The notes: a model not told the origin generated them from the letters alone. Positions 10,930 through 21,740 are shown, counted from the first letter of the stretch. The stretch: 64,000 nucleotides of DNA from Muscardinus avellanarius (GCA_963383645.1 OY726563.1:38323331-38387330), one strand, 5' to 3'. A program made the numbers and translations.

Positions 10930-10976
10930 GTTGGGATGTAGCTTGGAGGTAGAATTCTTGTATCCAGCACTACATC
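10930..10976 (+). mobile_element. Outer SINE, right (dID) part
   Basis: ttgggatgtagcttggaggt is followed by a degenerate B-box end. It is the missing right half of the element that begins at 10586. Confidence 0.75.
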
Positions 10977-11041
10977 TCAAGAAAAAATTACCCCCTCTCA
11001 CCGCTTTTCTTTTCCTTTCTTCAGATTTATTCTATTATCAA

Positions 11042-11375
11042 CCAGTTGTCCTTTAGTATCTCTGGGGGATTGGTTTTAGGACTCTTTCTCCCTATACCAA
11101 AACCTGAGGATATTCAAGTCTCTCATATAAAATGGCTTAGTTTTTGTGTATAACCTATGAACATATCTTTTTATATGCTTTGAATTATCTCTATGTTAGT
11201 TATACTATGTAATACAGTGAAAGTCCTATGTAAATAAATATTGTATTGTTTATGGAATAATAAGTATGTTGGTATATGTTCAGTATAGATGCAAGTTTTT
11301 TTCCGTCAAATATTTTCGATCCTTGATTGGTTAAATCCACAGATGCAGAAGTCATGGGTACAGAAGGCCAAGTGT
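11042..11375 (+). mobile_element. MER2-like Tigger-family MITE
   Basis: It begins cagttgtcctttagtatc, with tctgggggattggttttagg, caagtctctcatataaaatgg, and atattttcgatccttgattgg near the far end. These match in order the common TcMar-Tigger non-autonomous element I know as MER2. Terminal inverted repeats are degraded. No transposase is present. Confidence 0.8.
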
Positions 11376-11576
11376 GTGTGTATGTGTATGTGTAAAATGC
11401 CAAATTCACTAGAAAATGTTTTCTACGATTATTTTTTGCATGTGTGTGCAGACCACTACATAGTCCCTTAAGTATATTTTTAAGGAAGTTTTCCCAGGCA
11501 GATAATCATCCCTTTTTTGTTTTTGTTCTTGTTACTGGCTTAAAGAGACCAGCTCAGTTGTTTTATACAATATCCC

Positions 11577-11691
11577 TTTTTTTTTTTTGAAGATTTAAAG
11601 GAGTTTATTAAAAAGATGGAAATACAGAAGACAGTTACAGCCCCATGCCATTCAGGAGTGGCAATGGGGGGGTGTTTCGAATGAATTCACC
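11577..11691 (-). pseudogene. Retroposed mRNA 3' end (processed pseudogene fragment), source unknown
   Basis: Read on the - strand, about 100 nt of non-repeat sequence contains AATAAA (complement of tttatt near 11606), followed about 20 nt later by an A run (complement of the T run at 11577-11589). The 9-bp duplication CAATATCCC at 11568-11576 and 11692-11700 flanks it. This is the anatomy of an L1-mobilised, 5'-truncated cDNA of a polyadenylated transcript. I do not recognise the source gene. Confidence 0.7.
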
Positions 11692-11784
11692 CAATATCCC
11701 ATTTTCTGATTTAGTTCTGTTGTTTTCTTTTGACATTGTATAGTTCATTTCTCTAACTCCTCTAATTCTTTGTGTGTTTGGGGA

Positions 11785-11950
11785 GGGTACTAGGTGTTGA
11801 ATCTAGAGGTGTTCTGTTACTGAGCTGCATCTCTAGCCCTTTTCATTTATTTTTAAAATTTGAAACAGGGTCGTGCTACTGGTCTTGGACATATGATCCT
11901 CAGCCTCCCAAGTACTGGGGTTAAGATGCGCATGCCACTGCACCAGGCTT
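11785..11950 (-). mobile_element. B1-dID SINE, old, shortened
   Basis: An antisense copy with the dID half (ggtactaggtgttgaatcta) and a left half missing part of its middle. Confidence 0.75.
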
Positions 11951-12135
11951 AAATTTATTTTTTCTATAAAAGGGCTCATATCAGTTAACTTGTTTCATGG
12001 GTCTTATAGCTGATAAGTGATAAGACTATGATTCTAACCCAAGTCTAATGACCTTTACACTCTGACTCCATGATTGCTATTAATATAAGTGATAGCCAAC
12101 CTCTTTTGCTATATAATATAACTAAGAAAAACCTT

Positions 12136-12336
12136 TAGCAGGGCGTGGTGGTACATACTTGTAATCCTAGTACTTGGGAAGCTGAGGTAGGAGGATTGCA
12201 GGTTCATGGCTAGCCTCAGCTACTTAGTGAGGCCCTCTGCAACTTATACCCTATTTCAAAATAAAAGATAAAAATACGACTGGGTATGTAGCTCTGAGGT
12301 AGAATGTCCTGGGTTCAATCCCCAGTACTGCCGAGC
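12136..12336 (+). mobile_element. B1-dID SINE
   Basis: A sense copy from gcagggcgtggtggtac to gggttcaatccccagtactg. Its tail is replaced by a G-rich segment at 12337-12360. Confidence 0.88.
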
Positions 12337-12360
12337 GGGGGTGTGAGGGCGGGGAGTAAA

Positions 12361-13577
12361 GAAGAGAAAAAGAAAGAAAACCCTTTTAAATATCCAAAGG
12401 GTAGTTGAGAGTATAATAAATGATTCAGCATAAGTTGAATCATCAAATAAACAATTCTTCAATGAAAAATTTATAACAGATTATTAAAGACTATAAGATG
12501 TGTTTCATTCAGCAGTAGACTTTTCCTAAAACAATTTACTTATGCCAATTTTTTTCCAGAACAATCAAAACCACAACTTGGGTTCTATATCATTCCAGAA
12601 TCATGTTCTAGTGGAGGAGATAAATAGTATATATGTAACAGATGTGGTCAGTCATTTGTAAATTCTGTTGGGTTTGGGAATGTTTCATATAATGATTCTG
12701 GCAGAGGTGACAGTTGTGTTAATGGTGGATAGGAATTTTCCTAAAATGGGGGAAGTGAGTATAAGGAAAGATAGCAATGACTTTTTTCAGACAGAGGAAA
12801 AAAACAGTTTAAAGTCATAGAAATGTGTAGGAAGTGGTAGCAGTGATATTGGGGAAATTAAACAAGTCATAAATTGAAGGCCTTTATAAATTAGGCTAAG
12901 ATGTGTAGGAAGTTTCAGAGAAGCTTAAAATAGAAAGTGTCATGTTTGAGTATTTGAAAGCTCATTGGTAATGGTGTGAAATGCAGTTTGCAAAGAAAAA
13001 TGGAGGGAGAGGCTAGAATTTGGGAGACAAGAAGAAAACTTTAAATAGGCCAAGAGATAAAGATGAGGTTCTAAATAACCTACAGAAAGAACAGAAAGGC
13101 AGTAGCAGTGGAGAAGGAATAGGTTTAAAGGCTTTTAGATTGTAAAATGAGCTTTGTAGATAGAGTGAATGTAGTTTGTTGGTGGGGAGGAGGTGCTAGG
13201 AGAAAAGTAGGACTACTTTTTAGCTTGCTCAACTGGTGAGATTATTACCAATATCTAAAAATCTGCAGTACCATTAAAGCATCACTCTTGGTTGTTTGGT
13301 GTAAGATTTATATTGTTTCAGGTATTCATAAAATGTGGAGAAAGCCAGAAGGTGGCGGAAACCAGAAGGCATTTGGAAATTCATGCCTGGAGCTTTTGGA
13401 ATGCCTTTATAACTAACCTTCAATATTGAGCTTAGGCCCTCCTCCTTTTTGATTCCTACTAGGGTTAATAGCAGATTTGTGTTTGTCCTATCTTTCATCC
13501 CTTTGTGGAATTAGTGTCAGAGAATAAAATAATTAAGGCATTTGATATTTTTCTAATAGTTCTGCATGAGTTAGTTT
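12361..13577. other. Intron, no gene recognised
   Basis: This is purine-rich, AT-rich sequence that may include very old repeat relics. A 74-codon - strand ORF at 13274-13498 has a natural-looking composition but matches nothing I know, and no splice or promoter signals support it. Confidence 0.4.
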
Positions 13578-13648
13578 TTTCTTCCCTCCCTCCCTCCCTC
13601 CCTGTCTCCCTTTCTCTCCCTCTCTCTCCCTCTCCCTCTCTTTCTCAC
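13578..13648. repeat. Polypyrimidine tract (CCCT)n/(CTCTCC)n
   Basis: A pure C/T tract of about 70 bp directly next to the tail of an antisense SINE. Confidence 0.92.
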
Positions 13649-13651
13649 TCT

Positions 13652-13852
13652 AACTCCTTGAGGTGGAACCCAGGGGCATTCTACTCTGAGCTATACCTCC
13701 AGCCCTATTTTTTAGTTTTTATTTTGAAACAAGGTCTCACTAAGTTGCAGAGGACCTCACTAAGTAGCCAAGGCTGTCCGCGAACCCACGATCCTCCTGT
13801 CTCAGCCTCCCAAGTACTGGGATTACAAGCGTGCACCCCTATGCCCAGTATA
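13652..13852 (-). mobile_element. B1-dID SINE
   Basis: An antisense copy with an intact dID half (gaggtggaacccaggggcat) and a left half ending near atgcccag. Confidence 0.88.
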
Positions 13853-14509
13853 ACAGTACGGTTATTTTCAAAGATGATTACTAGAATATGGATGCTTAGA
13901 AGTGACTACAGTCAAGTTGTTATTCTACCCCCATATTGACAACATTATAATAGAATGTTATCATTTAAAGCCTAGTTAGTTGTTCTAGACTACATTTGGT
14001 TTAGATATTGTCTAAAAGGGGTTTTAGGAGTTTTAATATTAGTTTCACAAACATTCTCTTCTGTTCATCCCATGTCCCCTCCCTTTGGGGAATAATTGTT
14101 TTTCCACTAGTGTTCCTTATTTCTACATGTTCCTAGGGTAAAAGTCTATCCTCCGCCCCCCCCCCCCAAAAAAAAATCCCAAATCATACTGAATATAAAA
14201 TGGCTCTGTCTCCCAAAGGGAGATGGTGGGTAGTCTTTAAAGCTCGTTTTCCTTTAAACTCCTGATACCCTGTCAGTCCCTGCTCAGTCTGATTTTTACA
14301 CAGGGCTGCTGTTATTGTTGGGTTGAAATACTTTTTCCAACTTGGATCTACTTGTTGAGGGTTTGCAAATTAACCGACAAAAGACAGATTAACAGGAGAA
14401 AAGAGAAAGTTTGTCTACCCTGCATCTGAGCATTTTAACTGAATAATCAGAGATTAATGCTCAAAAGTGGTTTAGGGCTACAGTGGGAAAACATGGAAGG
14501 TTCTAATGG
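13853..14509. other. Unremarkable intron with a C14A9 junction
   Basis: A homopolymer junction of C then A is at about 14155-14176. Otherwise no feature is seen. Confidence 0.5.
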
Positions 14510-14830
14510 GCTTTGTTTTCTTAAAGTAGTTTTGGGTTCATAGGTAAATTGAAAGGATGATACAAAAAATTTTCATACCCTCTACCTCCACATATGCACA
14601 TTATCATTTGTTACTGTCAATGATATGTCATGATCACCCATATTTCTAACATTAGGGTTCACTTTTAGTGTTTATTTCATTGGTTTAAAAAAATGTATAG
14701 TGATGTGCATTACTGTCACTGTATCTTTTTTTTTCACTGTCCTAAAAATTCTCTGTGCTTCTCCTAGCCATCTTTCCCTCCCCTGGTAACCACAGATCTT
14801 TTTCCTGGCCCAGTACCTTTTGCTTTTTCC
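14510..14830 (-). mobile_element. Old L1 (L1M/L1ME type) 3' end, antisense
   Basis: The sequence follows the ancient L1 3' UTR order: agtagttttgggttcatagg, acattatcatttgtta, ttagggttcacttttagtg, actgtcctaaaaattctctgtgc, ccctggtaaccacagatc. Orientation is by analogy to human copies. Confidence 0.6.
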
Positions 14831-15600
14831 TATTGGGCTTTTTGATGCTAATGCACAGCTGAATTCCTGCTTCTCAGAGGTAAGGGTCTGTTTTTTCCCA
14901 ATCTGGAAACTTTTTTGGAGGAAGAGGAGGGGATCAATTTAGTACTGATCGTTCAGTTGTTTTCAATTTAAAGTAATTTTCAAACCACTTTTGTGCGTTA
15001 TTAATCCCTTCAGCTCTCTGGTAACTATGACACACTTACCAGAAGGAGGAAGAAGAAAAGGAGACAGTTCTATAGAAAATAGCAACTTTTCTAGAGACCC
15101 CATGGTAGAAATCTGCTTGTCTCAGTGGCTAGAATTGTGTCACATCACCAGGTTTTTCTCACTGAAAATGTCCAAGAAAAAAGGGGGTGGTTAATCAACC
15201 AACAATACTTTCCATGAAATTACAGATTAAAGAAGACTTTTCAGGTAATTAAGGTTGCCAAAATTCTGTTTGCTCTTATGTTCCAACATTCACTGTATAA
15301 CTTACCACTCTTTTTTTTTTCAAATCTACTTTTACATAGGTATGTTCATGAAAACAAAAGCAGAACCCTCATTGCCCTTTCCTTCTACTTGAAAATAGTC
15401 TGGGGAATCTTCTCCTCTTTTCTGACTGTCTTTTCACACCTTTCTTTTACAGGTTAGACAAAATAAACTTGCACAGAGGACTGCAGAGTGTTCCTCCTCA
15501 CCTCTGGGGCTGTACAGCCTGGAGCCCTGATTATGTAACAACATTCAGTATTTTCAGAGTAATTCTGTTATGTTGGGGATCAATGAAAACACTACTGTGA
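14831..15600. other. Intron, no feature recognised
   Basis: No repeat family, exon or RNA gene is visible. A 67-codon + strand ORF at 14991-15194 has no supporting signals. Confidence 0.45.
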
Positions 15601-15601
15601 A

Positions 15602-15776
15602 ACCGGGTGTGGTGACAAACGCTTGTAATCCCAGCACTTGGGAGGCTGAGACAGGAGGATCGCAGGTTCGAAGCCAGCCTCAGCAGCTTATTGAGGCTCT
15701 CAGCAACTTAGTGAGACCCTGTTTCCAAATAATAAGATGTAGCTCAGAGGTAGAAGGTCCTTAAGTTCTATTCCCG
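15602..15776 (+). mobile_element. B1-dID SINE with deleted linker
   Basis: A sense copy in which the linker is cut short (ccaaataataagatgtagctc), joining the left half almost directly to the dID B-box part. Confidence 0.88.
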
Positions 15777-15814
<38 letters not shown>

Positions 15815-15860
15815 ACACCCACCCACCCACCCACCCACCCACTACCACCACCACCACCAG
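15777..15860. repeat. Compound microsatellite (CA)n(CCCA)n(CCA)n
   Basis: CA units to about 15812, then CCCA to 15842, then CCA. It replaces the SINE tail. Confidence 0.97.
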
Positions 15861-16034
15861 CAACAACCCACCGTGGATTCCAGTATTGGTGAATTACTAA
15901 TGTAATGAATCATACCCTTTACTGCAGTAGCTTTACTGTAGGCACAGTATAAGAGACCTCACTGTAAACTGATAGAACTCTCATCAATTTATAATTTCTT
16001 AATTTGCTGTTGTAATGGGTACTAAAATGCAGTC

Positions 16035-16205
16035 TAGGTCAGATGTTTTCAAACTTCTTTTGTAAATGGCCAGGTAGTAAGTATTTTAGGCTTTGTAAGC
16101 CAGATGGTCTCTGTTGCAACTACTCAGCTCATCAGTTGTAGCTGGAAACAGTCAGTGGTTGTGGCTGTCTGGATTTGATTCGCATGGTGTGTTGTAGTTT
16201 GTATA
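16035..16205 (+). mobile_element. Probable hAT-like MITE fragment
   Basis: The order cttcttttgtaaatggccagg, gtaagtattttaggctttg, gatggtctctgttgcaacta and gtggctgtctggatttg follows a familiar mammalian DNA-transposon repeat that I associate with hAT elements. The same family is at 9150-9302. Confidence 0.55.
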
Positions 16206-16565
16206 ACCTCTCAGGATTTGTGTCAAGGCACAAGTAGGTATAGTAGTCATCCTCTTCCGTTATCTGTTGTTTCCGTTCTATGGTTTCAGATAACCATAGT
16301 CACCTGTGGTCTGAAAATATTAAATGGAGAATTCAGAAATATACGATGTTTTATTTATATTTTATTTATCTTATTTTCTTGTGGCACTGGGTACGGCAAT
16401 ATCTGAGCCGTCCACTGCAGGCTGATGTTCCTGACTGCTGAATGTTGGGAAAGAAGTAAGGGGATTAAGCTCTGACTTCCTGGATGCTTTACTACCTCTA
16501 ATTTTTTTAGGATTTTTGTAAGAATTGGAGGATTCTCTAGCATATATTTCTCTTAGTAATGTTTG

Positions 16566-16712
16566 CTCTATTTTTTATTCTTTATTTTGAAACAGGGTCT
16601 CACTAAGTTGTGGAGGGCCTCCCTGTGTAGCTGAGGCTGGCCATAAACCTGTGATGCTCCTTTCTCAGCCTCCCAAGTACTGGGATTACAAGCGTGCACC
16701 ACCAAGCCTGGT
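16566..16712 (-). mobile_element. SINE inserted in the Tigger fossil, lacking the dID half
   Basis: An antisense copy that starts in the linker (ttttttattctttattttg) and keeps only the 7SL-like left half. Confidence 0.85.
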
Positions 16713-17089
16713 TTACATGATGTTTTAAATCTGATAGCATGATGAAATCTTGTGCCATGGCCCTCCATCCTCCTGGGTACATGAATCATCCAGTGTGTTC
16801 CCACTGCATATGCTACCTGCCAGGTTATCAGATTGACAGTCTTGGCATCACTGGGCTTGTGTTCAAGTAACCCTAATTTTACTAACTTGTGGCCCCATAG
16901 TGCAAGAATAGCGATGCTGACATATTGTTTATGCTAAAGAGGAGTCTTAAATTACATACTTAAAGTGAAAAGGTCAGAGTTCTCAATAATTAGGAAAGAA
17001 TGAATAATCCTATGCTGAGGTTATTAAGACCTACAATAAAAACGAATCCTCTATCTGAAATTGTGAAGAATTAAAAAAGAAATTAATAC

Positions 17090-17240
17090 CTGGGTGTGGT
17101 GGTGCACATCTGTAATCCCAGCACATTGGAGGCTGAGATTGTAGGTTCATGGCCAGCCTCAGCAAGTCAGTGATGCCCTCTGCAACTTAGCTCAGAGGTA
17201 GAATGCCCCTGGGTCCAATCCCCAGCACAGTAAATAAACA
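17090..17240 (+). mobile_element. SINE inserted in the Tigger fossil, internally deleted
   Basis: A sense copy in which the left half is joined directly to the dID part (gcaacttagctcagaggtag), with no linker, and ends in an A-rich tail. Confidence 0.85.
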
Positions 17241-17309
17241 AATAAATAAAAAGCTCATTCTAATTTTGCTGTTACAACTCATTGCAGAAGTTTTGGCTAC
17301 AATGCATGA

Positions 17310-17443
17310 TGATAAGTGCTTAAGATAGATAAGATGGATAAGACCTTAAATTTGGTAGTGGAAAATATGATTAGAAAACATGATAAGTGCTTAAGATGGA
17401 TAAGGCTTTAAATTTGATAGTAGAAAATATGATTAGAAAACAT
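17310..17443 (+). repeat. Imperfect tandem duplication (~72 bp and ~62 bp) inside the Tigger transposase
   Basis: The block running from gataagtgcttaagat to gattagaaaacat occurs at 17310-17380 and 17382-17443. The second copy lacks about 10 bp (one gataagat repeat). Confidence 0.93.
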
Positions 17444-17877
17444 GTTCTAATTGTTGGCAGTGTGTTACACTGAAAACTTTAGCCTGTGTGAAAAATTTTG
17501 CAAGGGAGCCCCTGAAAAGAATGACACAAATGCATTTACTACAATAAAAGATGATTACAGATTGAGGAATACGTTTGTTCTGCAAAATATAAAAATTCCT
17601 TGGAGAGGGTATATCTGCCAATGAAAAAAGCTGACGTCATATTTCCACGTAGAGTTGAAGTTAATTACAGAGAAAAGGACATTGCTCAAAGCAAATCTTC
17701 ATTTGTGATAAAATCTGGCTCTTGTAGAATATAAACCTACATTTATAAAAGTATAAAGGAGGCACCAGGTCATAAAACAAAGGACAGGTCAAATCTAATA
17801 CTCTGGTGGTAACACTGTAGGGCAATTGATAATGTATCAAGCGAGGGACCCATACACTCTTAAAGTCAAAACCCAAA

Positions 17878-17952
17878 AATTCCCTTTTGAGAAAGAGTAG
17901 AAGCAAGCATATTCAATTCCCTTTTGAGAAAGAGTAGAAGCAAGCATATTCA
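17878..17952 (+). repeat. Perfect 37-bp tandem duplication
   Basis: The 37-bp block beginning aattcccttttgagaaag is repeated without a mismatch at 17878-17914 and 17915-17951, at the edge of the Tigger DDE remnant. The lack of divergence implies a recent event. Confidence 0.97.
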
Positions 17953-18160
17953 CATAACTTTTATTGCAGTATATTATTATAATTGTTAGTTTTTGATGCT
18001 GATATCTTATTATGCCTAATTTATAAATTGACTTTATCATAGGCATGTACATTACTTAGAGGAAAACCATATAACATATATAAAGTTTAGTACTGTCTGC
18101 ATTTTCTGGCATCTACTGGGGGTCTTGGAACCTATTCTTTATTGATGGGAGGCTGCAGCA

Positions 18161-18637
18161 TATTTTATAAATGTGTCACTTTCTGTAGACAGCCCCCTAA
18201 CTTCTCAAAGTAAATAGTGACTGAATTAAATTTACACCCATTTCCATACTAGCGCCTTTACTCAGGTTGTCCTTTTGTATAGGCACGTTTCTCAGTAAAA
18301 AAGCCACTAGCATTTTTGGCAAGAAAGTTTACTGATATTTTGGGGATAGAATATTTATTACAGCATTTTACACCCAAGATCACTATTTCCAAAGATGTGT
18401 GGTTAAGACCCCTGGCTTGGACATTTCTCCTTCTCAGCCGTCCTTGAGATGTAGTACCCCAGTATATACCATCTCCTTTTCTAGTCCTAAGTACATTTCA
18501 TTAATTCTAAATGTTTGTAGCTTGGCATATACTATTAGGCATCAAGTTCATATTTTTTATCATTAGATTACAAATTCATTGAAGATAGGGATTTTTGTTT
18601 TGTACACTGCTGTAGAAGAAGAAAAATACCCTTTTCT
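18161..18637. other. Unremarkable intron
   Basis: No gene or named repeat is seen. Confidence 0.45.
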
Positions 18638-18822
18638 GAGCTGGGCCTGGTGGCACACGCTTATAATCCCAGTATTTGGGAGGCTGAGACAGGATCGCAG
18701 GTTCGCAACTTGGTGAGACCTTGTTTCAAAATAAAGAATAAAATATAGGGCTGGGAGTATAGGGTAGAGGTAGAAAACCCCTGGTTTTAATCTCCACTTA
18801 CCGCCCCCCCCCAAAAAAAAAA
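18638..18822 (+). mobile_element. B1-dID SINE, deleted middle
   Basis: A sense copy in which ggttcgcaacttggtgag joins the B box straight to the end of the left half. A C9A11 stretch follows the tail. Confidence 0.86.
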
Positions 18823-19250
18823 ACAACCTTCTCTTCATTGTAGGTTCATTGACTAGGGCCCCTGTTACAACAGACCAGTTAATGAAAGAAAAGCATACAG
18901 TTACTATTTAATATAACTTTTTATGTGACATAAGGGCTTTTATAAGGAAATGAAGACATGAAGAAACAGTTAAATATGAGACATGAAATATGAAATATTC
19001 ATAAATATGAAACAGTTTGTATATGCTAAGTTTGCTGAAAAGTAGAAAGTCTTCTGCTCTGCTAATATAAAGGATATTAAGAAACTGGGGAAAATTTAGC
19101 AAGGCTTCTTAGTTCAGATTCCTCTCTTGCTTTCCTTTATCTTCAAGAGAGGGAGAGAATAGTAGAGAGGATACTCCTTAAATGCGGAGTATGACAGAAG
19201 GTCAGACAATCCTCCCGGCGCATGCTCGTCTGTCCCCCCCCCTCCCCCCT
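18823..19250. other. AT-rich intron
   Basis: Nothing recognisable. It ends in a C-rich run at 19232-19252. Confidence 0.45.
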
Positions 19251-19254
19251 TTCT

Positions 19255-19449
19255 TTCCTGAGAGTGTAACTGAGAGGCTTTCTACCTCCAGGCTATACTC
19301 CCAGACCTATTTTATACTTTATTTGGAAACAGAATCTCAGTATATTGCTGAGATCCTCACTAAGCTGAAGCTGGCTTTGAACCTGTGCGATCCTGCTGTC
19401 TCAGCCTCCCAAGTGCTGGGATTACAAGCATGTGCCACCACGCCTGGCT
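19255..19449 (-). mobile_element. B1-dID SINE
   Basis: An antisense copy whose dID end is altered (gagagtgtaactgagaggc). The linker and left half are clear. Confidence 0.87.
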
Positions 19450-20120
19450 CCAGCACATGCTATTTCTCAAATTCCTTCAGGTCAAATGTTCAATAGACCA
19501 AAGTCATATTTTGGGGTAGTATGTTCTGAATCTTGTGATTACCATCATCACAGTACCTTAAGACTTTGTGACTTAACAGGTGCTCACTAAAGTTTGAATT
19601 ACTTTCTTTGCTGTTATTGAAAAGTGAGATCTCTTTCCTAGTTAATAGATAGGGCCATGCCTTATACTAATACTGGTTCACCAAAGGGAACCAAGTATAT
19701 GGGTTTAAATACTTGGGTGATTTAATTTAGTAAAATCTTTGGGTATGTGCAATATACTGAAGCATACTGTGATATGTGCAGATGGTTAGCACTCCTGTCT
19801 TTGTGGAATTTTTTTTTGATAAAGTAGAATTTAGTTAATTCACAAATAACAAAAATAGAGTAGTTAAGATTGAGCCCCAAAAGCTGACCTAGACTCATTC
19901 CCTCTGTACTACTTAGTACCTTTCTCTATGAACAAGTTGCTTAAGCTTTCTAATCCTCTTTATATAAATGAAGCACTCTACCACCTCAAAGTGGTGTTAG
20001 ATTCTTTTAAAATAGATGACTATTTAAAAATACTCCTATTATTCCACAATAATATCATGTGGCATATATGTATAACCACATTAAGAGGTTGAGGTGAGAC
20101 AAGCAGCAAGGCTTCATGGG
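19450..20120. other. Unremarkable intron
   Basis: Unique-looking sequence without supported features. Confidence 0.45.
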
Positions 20121-20130
20121 GAAGTGGCAT

Positions 20131-20366
20131 TTATTTATTTATTTATTTATTTATCTATCTATCTATCAGATCTGAGGATATAACCCAGGGGCATTTGACC
20201 TCTGAGCCACACACACTGCCCTGTTACTTTTTTCTTTATTTTGAAACGGTGTCTTACTAAGTTGCGGGGGGCCTCATTATGTAGCTGAGGCTGTCCACGA
20301 ACCGTGATCCTCTAGTCTCAGCCTCCTGAATGCTGGGATTGCAAGCATGCGCCACCATGCCCGGCT
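20131..20366 (-). mobile_element. B1-dID SINE with (TTTA)n(TCTA)n tail
   Basis: The 10-bp duplication GTGGCATTTA (20124-20133 and 20372-20381) flanks the element. Its tail is now a TTTA/TCTA microsatellite at 20131-20167. Confidence 0.92.
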
Positions 20367-20390
20367 GAAAGGTGGCATTTAAATGGATCT

Positions 20391-20503
20391 CGAAGCCAGA
20401 AATGGTGGTATAGGCCTATAATCTCAGTACTGGGAAACTGAAACAGAATCACAGGTTTGAGGCCAGCCAATTTGGCTGGACCCTGTTTCAAATAAACAGA
20501 TCT
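20391..20503 (+). mobile_element. SINE left half only, old
   Basis: A sense copy with gtggtataggcctataatctc and ctgtttcaaataaac, ending before the dID half. It lies 25 bp from an opposite-strand copy. Confidence 0.7.
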
Positions 20504-21260
20504 TGATATAGGATTTATAGGATAGAAGGAATGGGTCAAGTTGTAAGAGAAGCAAGAAGTATGAACAGGTGAGGATGTTGGTAGAATTTTGGATGTTTCT
20601 TAAAAGTAGAAAATATTTCTCAGTAAATCCATATTTCCACTTCACCTTCTGTGAGTTGCTGTCTGCTATAACTCAAGCCTTGCTACCTTCACTACCATCT
20701 CCACCCCAAGGAGACAGACAATACCCCTAAGAAAACAGTTGTCTTTTAAATCTTGATTTTCTATGTCAAACGATTTGAGATTCTGAATTAACTACTCCTG
20801 CATTCTTAGTATCCATGCCTGCCTTCTCATGCCCAGATTTTATGCTTCCTGAGAATGTTTTATTCAGGTTGTCTCACCCAACCCTTTTACCCAATAAATG
20901 CTTAGATTATTTCAGGGGATGGAATAGTAAATGAACGATATTTATTAAAAATAGTTCCAACTAAATTAACAAAATTAAACCTGAAATTTTGAAATGGATG
21001 TTGTCTGTAACTTTTGTGACTCTCTGAATTTGTGAATACCTGTCACATATAATGTTATCGTCCAGAAAATTGGGGTTGAGGAGTCAATTAAAATATTATG
21101 TTTACAAACTACTTAAAGTGTTTTCAAATATTTTTCTAGGAAGGTACTTAGGATTCAAAGGAATGCAGAGTATAATCCTAGTATAAATTTTAGTATTTTT
21201 AAAAATTCACATGTCAAAGTCTACCCACCAGTTCACATTTTGGACTTTAAACATTGATAC
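20504..21260. other. AT-rich intron
   Basis: No gene or named repeat is seen. Confidence 0.45.
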
Positions 21261-21299
21261 CGAATTTCTTACCAAGTCCTTGTCTTATGGAATCTAAGA

Positions 21300-21740
21300 A
21301 TGAAATCTGCAGACACCAGGAAAGTAAAATAGGTAGTTTAAAGGAGCAAGCAAGCAGAGAGGCAGATCACCTAGGGGCCTTGGCCGACCCCAGAGTCCAG
21401 CAGGGCCTTCTGGCACTACCTCAGAATAGCCTGAGCCATGCACCATCAATTGTACATGGCCTTTCCCCAAATCTACTGGGTCCGTCAAAGAGAGGCAGTT
21501 CACTCCAGGGTGCCTTGGTGGACTTTAGAGTCCATCGGGGCCTTTTGGCACTGCCCAAGTCTAGCCCTGGCCAAGCACCATCAATTGCACAGTGCCTTTC
21601 CCTCAAGTCCACTAGATCTTCCAAAGAGAGTAGCAGGGTTAAAGCTCTCACGAAGGGGGTTGGAGTCTGGAGAGGGTAGCCAATTTTGGTGCTGAGCATA
21701 TGCCGCTATATATATTTGCAGCTTCTCTACATAGACTAAC
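21300..21740. repeat. Unassigned element with a 135-bp tandem duplication
   Basis: Two copies of a 135-bp unit lie at about 21373-21507 and 21508-21642. Paired landmarks are agagtcca (21392/21527), ctggcactacc/ttggcactgcc, caccatcaattg and tccgtcaaagagag/cttccaaagagag. Composition is richer in GC than the flanks. The unit is a multiple of three, so ORFs stay open across both copies on either strand (141 codons on +, 92 on -), but I recognise no protein. An LTR with duplicated U3 elements is the likeliest explanation. Confidence 0.7.

Larger units (their letters stand above)
16233..18160 (+). pseudogene. Tigger/pogo DNA transposon fossil with transposase remnants
   Basis: Terminal region tatagtagtcatcctcttcc, gtttcagataaccatagtcac and ctgaaaatattaaatggaga opens a Tigger (TcMar-Tigger, pogo-type) element. 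Decayed transposase coding sequence follows on +. Recognisable parts are the N-terminal helix-turn-helix region (agtgaaaaggtcagagttctc and tatgctgaggttattaagac near 16970-17030), the CENP-B-type second DNA-binding domain (17280-17640), and part of the DDE domain (17700-17870). The far end (17953-18158) reads ttttattgcagtatattat, tgcctaatttataaattgac, atcataggcatgtac and ctgggggtcttggaac, matching the Tigger 3' end. The frame is destroyed by stops, frameshifts, two SINE insertions (16566-16712, 17090-17231), two internal tandem duplications and a large deletion. It is inactive. The Tigger subfamily is not determined. Confidence 0.82.

Noticed and set aside
13274..13498. 74-codon - strand ORF with natural-looking composition
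   Set aside because: No known match, no promoter, splice or poly(A) context; chance in AT-rich DNA is likely.
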